From: Gnetum montanum
Lineage: Eukaryota; Streptophyta; Gnetopsida; Gnetales; Gnetaceae
Length of the DNA: 64,000 bases
Direction of reading: 5' to 3'
Assembly: GCA_015680685.1 (NCBI GenBank)
Contig: MNCI01035648.1
Span: forward strand, 232,599-296,598
The position numbers and the translations under genes were made by a program. Position 1 is the first letter of the stretch; the number at the start of each line of letters is the position of its first letter. Shown piece after piece: positions 56,680-64,000 of the stretch. Below the pieces are notes generated by a model. That model made no database searches. It saw nothing but the letters and a program-made list of their open reading frames with translations, and was not told where the DNA came from.

Positions 56680-57790
56680 AATGATTGACTAGGCTGGCCA
56701 ACTCATTCCCATCCATGTCTACGATCCTAAATGCTTCATTTCCATAGGCTTGGTAACCAAGAATGACCCTTTCCAATTGGTTGAGAGTTTATTTGCATAC
56801 TTGCAAATTGCTTTGAGGACTAGGTTACCTTCCTTGATTTTACTTCTGGTTAAGTTATGGTGGTGCTGCCATTTCTTCCTCTCTTGATATTTCTTGATGT
56901 GAGCAAGCATTCGCACTTGCTATTCCTCCATCAAGTCTAGGTCCATGGTCCATAGCTTTTTGCATTGTTCATGATTAATGAAGTCAGATAAGGCTACTCA
57001 GAGTGACGACATCTGCAATTCAAGAGTTTAAATAGCCTTAGAACCATAAACTAGGCTATAAGGGGTCACACCAATTGCAATACGGTATGTTGTTTAGTAA
57101 TCCCAAAGCACATGGACAAGTTGCTCATGCCACCTACGTTTACTATTATTCAACATTTTCTTGAGCAGGTTTATGATAGCTTTATTGCTTGCTTCTACTT
57201 GTCCATTAGCTTAAGGGTAATATGGTGATGGGAAGGAATCCTTAATGGCTATATCATGACAAAAGTTTTTGGTTTATTGGCTACTAAATTGTGGTCCATT
57301 ATCTGTGACTATGGTCATAGGTAGGTCAAAACGAGCTACTATGTTGTTGAGTATAAATTTACAAACTTGTTCAGATGTTATCCTTCTTAGGGGAATAGCT
57401 TCAACCCATTTTGTAGAGTATTTAGTTGAAGTGATGATGAAACTATGCCCTGTAGAAGACTTAAGTGTTATAGGTCCAATGATATCCAACCCCCATCATT
57501 AAAATGGTGAAGTTATCTAAGTGGTGTGTAACTTAGTTGGCAGTACATGTATAAGGTTACTATGCCATTAGCATGTATCACAAGTTTTAACCTTTTACAG
57601 GTAGTCGCTTTTCATATAGTGCCAATAATAATGTAATCATGTAATCTTTGCATCCATAGCACTAGGTCCTATATGTCCCCCACAAACACCCTTATGAACT
57701 TACTCTAGGACTGTTTAGGCTTCGATTTTACCTAAGTATATTAACAATATGTCATTGTAGGACTATCAACATAATGTGTTATCACCAAAT
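56680..57790 (-). pseudogene. Integrase of element C
   Basis: Minus-strand frames show DIIGPITLKSSTGHSFIITS (57489 down), KWVEAIPLRRITSEQVCKF, LPMTIVTDNGPQFSSQ (to 57274), then VEASNKAIINLLKKMLN (about 57190). The C-terminus reads KIKEGNLVLKAICKYANKLS and GSFLVTKPMEMKHLGS (56916-56720). Catalytic D, D and E are all recognisable, more complete than in F. Blocks match F position by position. Confidence 0.87.
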
Positions 57791-58730
57791 ATGACATGTT
57801 GTGTTGATCATTTATGTACAATGTCCTTTTGACCTGCAATCAAGCCTTGTGAAGGTTCATCATGCATAAGGTAAAACTTGATATCATCATACCACTTCCT
57901 TATAGGAGTAGTATGAACCACAACCACAAAGGTATCCTCAATGCTTTGCGTGATGGGTATAGCATAGTCCACAATCAAGGTGGGTAACTTACTAAGAACA
58001 TATGGCATTACACTAAGGACTAGCATTGTAATTGGATTGGCTATAACATTTTCGTTTTAGGGTATATGTTGGATGTCAACTTCTGTAAATTTTTGTAACA
58101 ATTGCTTTTCAAAGTTACAATAAGGTTGTAAATGTTTAGCCTTGCATGCATAAACCTCGGTTACTTGGTTAACCACAAGTTATGAATCGCCCTTAATTAT
58201 TAAACACTTGATCCATAGGTCATGAGCTACCATCATCCCTTTGAACAGTCCCTCATACTTTGCTATATTGTTTGTACATGAAAATTTAAAATGATAGGCA
58301 AAGGATCAGATTTTACCAGAAGGGAATGTTACAATGGTAGTGACACTGGCCCCATGGGTAGTTGAAGCTTCGTCAAAGTGCACGACTACCTCATAACCCT
58401 TGAACACTTGGCTAATGGTGTTGACATGTTCATTAGGAAACTTACGATCTATGGTTGCTTGGTCATCAATAGGAAAAATAGTGAGTTGTACAGCTATAGC
58501 TTGACCTTTCGTTAAGGATTGAGAGATGTAATGGAGGTCAAACTCTACTATTATGGCTTTCCATTGAGCTATATAACTACTCTCATAGATGTTGGTCGTT
58601 ATAGCTCTAAGCACATTATCTTTGCAAATGACAATGACCTAGCTTCTAAAGAGGTAGTGTCTCCACTTTTTCAATAAGAATACTAGTGCTAGAAAATACT
58701 TCTTCACTTCAGTGTATCGAGTCCCATGGG
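57791..58730 (-). pseudogene. Archaeal-type RNase H region of element C
   Basis: Frames include VVHFDEASTTHGASVTTIVT (58400-58330), AVQLTIFPIDDQATIDRKFP and EHVNTISQVFKGYE upstream of it, and VLPSYVLSKLPTLIVDYAIP-like sequence at 58026. They align with the F segment around HFDSASTTRGSSATIII. The part corresponding to GDSQLVI is at about 58180 with stops. Confidence 0.8.
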
Positions 58731-60086
58731 TAACTAATACATGATAAGATAGTATATTAGCGTCTCTACTCCATCATCTTGTTTCTGATAGAGTAGAGAG
58801 GTAATGGATGTGTCAGATATTGCAAGGTAAATATAAAATGGTTTACCCTCTTGTGGAGGATAGACCATTGGTAGGTGTGCCAACTCTTGCATAAGGTTTC
58901 CAAAGGCTTCTTGGTTTTGAGCCATTCATTCATAGTGAACTCCTTTGTAAAGTAAGTGTTGCATGGGTTGTAACTTATTTGTGAGCCTAGCAATAAACCT
59001 ACGGATAAATTATAATCTACCTTGTAATCCCCAAATCTCCTTAAGGTTAGTTGGTACTGCCAAGTTACTATGACCTTAACTTAATTAGGATTGACATGTA
59101 TCCCTACTTTAGACATTACAAAGGAAAGCATCTTAACAGTGTTGTCACTAAAAATACACTTTTTGGGATTGAGCCTAAGCTCATATTTGAGACATCATTT
59201 AAGCACAAGATCTAGGTCATTAGCATGGTAGTTGGCCACTTTGGACTTAATGGTTCTATCATCTACATGGCTCGTTGGTATGTTGCTCTTGCATTGTTTA
59301 GGCTAAAGGAAGTCATGGTATAGTAAAAGGTATCCCAAGGGGTCATGAAGGTCATACTGAGTTTATGTTCTAGCTTGATCCTAATCTGGTTGTATCCCAA
59401 GAACCCATCCATAAAGGATAACAAGGCATGTCTAGCTGTAGTATCAATAAGTTGATTAATATTAGGCAAAGGAAAGTCATTCTTTATGGCTACCTTATTT
59501 AGGTCTCAAAAATTGATGCAAATGTGAATAATCCCATTTTTCTTAGGGACCACCACTATATTAGATACCCATTCTACGTAATCAATAGCTTTAATGAAAC
59601 CAACTTGGTATAGCTTTATGATCTCATCATGAACTGCTAAGGCCAAATTATATCTAATCTTGCAAACCTTTTGCTTAATTGGTTTAATGCTAGGATTAAG
59701 TATGATGTTGTGTTGGACTAAACATGGGTCAAGACTTGGTATATCCTCATATGACCAAGCAAAGGCCTTAATGTTATCTTGTAGGACCTTGTGATGTCTT
59801 GAGCTCATTGAGGTTCCAGTGAGGAACTTAGTTTTAGGGTTTTCTCCTCATCATTATGTGTCATGACAAGAACCTCAACTAGAGACTTTGTAGTAATGTT
59901 GCCAGCCTCTAGGTCAAGGGTCTTAACTAGGTTTTTAGACCATTCTAGAGGTTTCTCTCTTGATGCTATGTGGTCAACAATACTGTTAGGCTCAAGATCT
60001 AGGCAATTAGGGTTGATGAACCATTCAACATCATCGTGAGGCCCACTTAAGCTCAAAGGCAGACTAATATACTCCCAGGTATTCAT
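58731..60086 (-). pseudogene. Reverse transcriptase of element C
   Basis: From 60086: WSKNLVKTLDLEAGNITT, then FAWSYEDIPSLDPCLVQHNI (about 59765), EIIKLYQVGFIKAIDYVEWV, SNIVVVPKKNGIIHICINF, DFPLPNINQLIDTTARHALL and SFMDGFLGYNQIRI (to about 59390). The catalytic box appears as HVDDRTIKSK near 59265 (Asp pair kept). RLNPKKCIF follows at about 59175, and RNase H sequence (KPFYIYLAISDTSITSLLYQ) at 58850. Frameshifts separate the blocks. Tat-type, closely related to F. Confidence 0.87.
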
Positions 60087-60344
60087 ACTTTAGTCCTACA
60101 TGTCAACCATAAGCACATTAAGTGACACATAGGTAAAGATAAGTAAATAATGCCAAAATGCTATAAAATTATGCCAAAACATGTTACTTTAATGCCAAAT
60201 AAAATGTGAATGAGGTAATATAAGACTACAAGGAGGTAGAAAATAAGCAAACCAAATGAGATATATGCTAAAACAAAAGCTCAAACTAGAGTGTAACAAG
60301 GTGAAGGATGAGAAATAAGGCTAAAATGATTAGCAAATGCTACA
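60087..60344. other. Leader before C pol
   Basis: No gene seen; AT-rich with repeated aaatg and gccaaaa words. Confidence 0.4.
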
Positions 60345-60715
60345 ATCTTGCTAGTTTTAGGCCTTGGTAGGCCATGATGCTAGTTTTAGGCCTTAGTAGG
60401 CCATTGTCATGTGGTGTCTAATGATGGTTAGGGAAGGTCAAATCCCATCATCTGACACCAATGGAAGCTAAACAAGGTTGACAAAGGTCATAATAAAGAA
60501 AGTAAAAGAAATCTAGGGAAACATGAAGACATGTAAGAACCATATAATGGCCAAGAGGGTCAACAGTGCAAAACAAGGCCAAAAACATCATGTAATAAGG
60601 TTAAATTAATAAAAATGGGATGCATGTGGTACAAATTAGCTAATACTAGTTAAACAGGGTTAGATTTTGCTAATTTTAGGCCTTAGCAGTCATGGTTTGA
60701 GGCTATAAGGGTCAT
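60345..60715 (-). repeat. Motif copies upstream of C pol
   Basis: The word gctagttttaggccttagta stands at about 60350 and 60381, and again in the form ctaattttaggccttagcag at about 60668. Its reverse complement is the array word of F. It lies before pol, as array 2 does in F. Confidence 0.7.
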
Positions 60716-60769
60716 GGATGAGTTTGGGCACCTGTTGGGGCTATTTTATGGCTTTTTATGCCAAAAGCA

Positions 60770-63640
60770 AAGGTTTTAGGGTATCCATGCTAGATCTAAG
60801 CTAGCCAACATGGATGGGGTGATCCCTAGCATGGGTGGGACATCTAGGTGGTTTCCTAGGCTCATTTTGGATAGTTTGTAACTTCTTATGGCTTACATGT
60901 CTAGTGTAGTGGATTGGGAAGGTAATAGGCTGATTTTGTCATCAGTTTTAATCCCTAGAAATTCCTTTTCAAGCCTAAAAGTGCCATCTAGACTAGGTAG
61001 CATGAACCCAGCGTGGATACCAACAAAAATGAGTTGCATGGCATCTGGAGGATCAAAATTGAGATTCTAGGGCCTTCCTAAGGTAGTACAAGGCTAGATC
61101 TATCAAAATTGATCATTTTGAAGGTCAAAATGGCCAAAAAGTAGGTTTTAAAGTTATATTCCCCTGTATGCATGCTGGCTAGCATGGATGGGATGGGACT
61201 CAACATGGATGATCTAGATCTGGGCTATAAAAAGGTCAAACAGGGTTGGATTTACAACCAAAACCAAATTTATGCAGTTGTAAACTCCCAAATTAATTTT
61301 TTAGGCAAATTTGGAAGGGTTTTGAGCATTAAATCAAGTTGGAGGTAATATCCATGCTTGGTCCATGCTAGCTAGTGTGGATGAATGGGGGTGCTCTTCT
61401 TGTTTAGTCTTGGGATGATTTTTGGAGGAAATCAACCAAGTTTTTAGGCTTCTAGGGATGGAAATAGTCATTTCTCCAAATTTTAGTCAAATATAGCTAG
61501 GTTTTAAGGTTGTTTAGGGTCATGCATGGTTATTACCCACTTATCCATGTTGGGAAGAATTGATTCAACATGGGTGTGAGGGCTTTATGTGTTTCAAGGT
61601 CAAGAATGAGGTCAAACAAGTGCAAACTCAAGGCTGTGAGGTTATAGGCTTTGTTGGTGTAGGTTTCTGGTCTCTGGGGGTGTTGATCTACTGCCAAAAG
61701 TGCAAAGGTAGCTTATCCATGCTGGATTCATGCTACCTAGTGTGGATTAGGCCACCCCCAACATGGATAGATTAAAAATTCCAAATCTTGGCTTGTTTTT
61801 TGGCAAATCGGCCATGCATGTTAGCTCTCAGGGTTACCAGTGTCAGAGGCTAGGGTTTAAGGTTAAAATTTAACAATTTTGAGGGCTTATAAGTGGCTTT
61901 TGAGGTTACTCCTTTGGATCCACACTAGGTCCACATTGAATAGCTTGAATCAAACATGTAGGATCAAAGAGGATCAACTTGTGGTTATTATTGTTTAATT
62001 TTGCAAGGTTTGATGGCTTCTGGAGGTGCTAACAAGGTTCTAGGATGAGGATGGTACAAGTCAAAGTTGTTTTGGTGCATCTGTGACCCTCACATGAACT
62101 TTCCTTGATGCATCCATGCTAGCTAGCATGGGTGAAGGTGGGGGTGTGGGGTTGCTCAACATGGGAATGAGGAAAATCATGAAATGGGATTAGTTTTGGC
62201 AAGTTTTAGCTACCGAAGTCTTCGAGAAGGTTGGGTTGTCAAAACAAGTCAATTTTAATGTAAATCTTGTGAGTTTTTAGCCATACCCCTTTCATCCATG
62301 CTAAGGCTACACTACCTAGCATGGATAAGGTCCCCTCCCCCCACACGGATCTACTTGGATTCATGTTTTTGATAGCTTTTGGCAAGATTCAATAGGGTTT
62401 CAAAGTTGCCAGGTTGTAGGGATTGAGGGTCATGATTTGATGTCAAAATCCACTGGTTTGAAGGCTCCTTGGTAACTCATGCAATCATTCCCCCTTTATC
62501 CACACTAGGCAACATGGCCCCAACATGGATGAGAGGGGGATGATAATGTTTTTCCCATTTCTGATAAATTTTGTGGCATTTAAAGGCTTTATAAGGCTTT
62601 GGTAGGGTTGTAAGATTACTAGGGTAGGTTTTAAGGTTATTTTTGGCTACAAAATAGATTTTTTAGCATACCCCCAGGGCACCCATGCTAGATCCATGCT
62701 AGGCAGCATGAATGGAGGGTTCACTAGTGTGGGGAGGGTTTCATATGTAAAAATTGACTAGAATCTTGACAATTGTCAACTACCGAAGACCATAGTGCAT
62801 TTTATGGCTATGTAAGGCTATGGAAAGTGAGTTATTGCATATTCCTAGGGCATCCACATTGGATCCATGTTGGGAAGCATGGATGGGGGGTTCATCGGCA
62901 TGGGGAACATGTTTAGATGCAAAAAATAAGTTATTTTTGGCCAATCTATATTACCAGAAGTTCATGAGTGGTGTTAGAGTTAAAATATGACAACTGAGTG
63001 GTTGATTTTAGCAATTTAAGGTCACCCCCATCCATCCATGCTAGGCCCATGTTGGATATCATGGATGGAGCCCTCCTCAACATGGCTCAACTAGATCTGA
63101 AGGTTTTGGGCACTTTCAACTAGGTTTGACAAGGTCTTTAGGCTCCGATGGATGGTTAGAGGGGTTTGAGGCTATGTGGATCCACCTAGGGGTCAAATCA
63201 GAGCTTGAAGGGCACTAGAGAGTGGGTATGAATGTTATCCCCCTTGAGAAACATTGGAGCCATGATGGGTAACATTTCCCTAGCATGGTAGCCCAAAGTG
63301 GAAAGATTCATTAAGGTTTTACCCCTTGTCGGAGGTCTAGGATTCATGTATGTTGATAGTAGTTACCAAAAATGGAAAAGGTGATAAAGTTCTATGGTCA
63401 TGGTGGGTAGGAGGAAAGAACCCATGCTAGATCCATGTTGCCCAACATGGATTAACAGGGATAAGGTTATAAAATGGTTGTATGGATTTTAATGGATTAA
63501 AACCTTAGTGTAGAAGAGGTTTTCAAGTTTAAAACCCATCGAACTAGGGAAGCGTCTAGTGGGGCCCACTGAAAATTTTAAATTTTTGAATCTAGACATC
63601 CACTCTCACCTTCCTAGTGTGGATAGACTTTCCCACCTTT
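60770..63640. repeat. Diverged tandem array, about sixteen units of about 190 bp
   Basis: Each unit has a core close to atccatgctaggcagcatgg followed by a G-rich run and caacatggg. Cores lie near 60787, 60990, 61172, 61350, 61535, 61712, 61915, 62108, 62294, 62495, 62683, 62850, 63032, 63240, 63425 and 63597, so spacing is 167-210 bp. Between cores the units share ttttggcaagtttt, aggtttnaaggc and gagggtcaaaat-type strings. The core contains the palindrome ATCCATGCTAGCATGGAT in less decayed units. No coding potential is seen. Confidence 0.75.
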
Positions 63641-64000
63641 GCACTTTAGTGCACCATGAGTTTCAGTGTCTGACATTAGCAACGGGACCATGTAAGAAGG
63701 TGTTTAAGTTTAGATATAGGTTTTATTGTCAAATTGTTGCAAAAATCATCACAACTTCGATTCCATCACACAGTGCTTTGGTGCAAAGATTTGGCATAGG
63801 TTTTTACTTTGAAAAACTTCTAATTCTTAGTCTGGCTACTATAGATTTCCTCTCAAGCAGTGTTGAGGCTTCTATCCTTCCAATCTTCAAGCTTTTCTAG
63901 TGTAGATCACTAAAACCATGAAGAAAAGGAGTAGCAAAAGCATGAACCTAATGATTGAAGAGGTAGATGCAGCAACCCATGGCATCTCCTACCTATCCAA
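63641..64000. other. Right edge, no gene recognised
   Basis: An open frame at 63559-63900 (plus) has no recognisable motif and overlaps the end of the array. The edge may belong to the internal part of element C, whose 5' LTR would lie outside the window. Confidence 0.35.

Noticed and set aside
63559-63900. Open frame of 113 codons at the right edge
   Set aside because: No motif, overlaps the tandem array, and there is no second copy to test conservation.

Overview
The window looks like intergenic heterochromatin of a large, repeat-rich plant genome (gymnosperm- or fern-like in style; the species cannot be named from sequence). I find no ordinary single-copy host gene, tRNA, rRNA or bacterial feature. 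Almost everything is nested, decayed LTR retrotransposons. Plant origin is shown by Ty3/gypsy pol of Tat type (extra archaeal-style RNase H), Ty1/copia pol, an Asp-tRNA-like and a Met-tRNA-like primer binding site, and heavy loss of CAG/CGA codons to TAG/TGA, as expected from methylated-cytosine decay.

Layout. Element A (plus strand, Athila/Tat-like): LTR 828-1723, gag 1906-5645 split by an insertion at 2430-4754, then protease and RT at 19850-22364. Element B (5680-18766), a copia-type non-autonomous element with an unrecognised ORF, sits between the gag and pol parts of A. Element D (minus, 5823-14966) is inserted inside the left LTR of B and carries gag plus a coiled-coil accessory gene instead of pol. 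A solo LTR (20970-21859, TSD CTATT) interrupts the RT of A. A copia element E (minus; 3' LTR 22365-23456, pol 41783-46960) truncates A. Giant element F (plus, 23465-41777, 18.3 kb, TSD TCTCC) sits in the polypurine tract of E. A solo LTR of the F superfamily (44098-45994, TSD AATTC) sits in the pre-integrase region of E. To the right lie an accessory-gene remnant (48100-50930), an F-like LTR (52229-53392), an oppositely oriented F-like LTR (54421-55772), a minus-strand Tat pol (element C, 56680-60086) and a diverged tandem array of about 190-bp units (60770-63640).

The most unusual object is inside F. Between protease and RT there is a 4.6-kb antisense, multi-exon gene with its own TATA box (34173-34182). 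Its predicted splice sites are mostly canonical and phase-compatible. It joins an FCP1/HAD-phosphatase-like N-terminus to a transposon-type domain, an acidic stretch and a coiled coil. Element D has a related accessory gene in sense orientation with an identical TATA decamer, and a third, weaker copy lies near 50 kb. Short palindromic words specific to each family recur both in the LTRs and in the internal non-coding parts. A related motif of about 27-30 bp flanks pol on both sides in F and C.

No reading frame here looks intact. The calls rest on reading the translated sequence and comparing it with what I know of these families; no database search was run.
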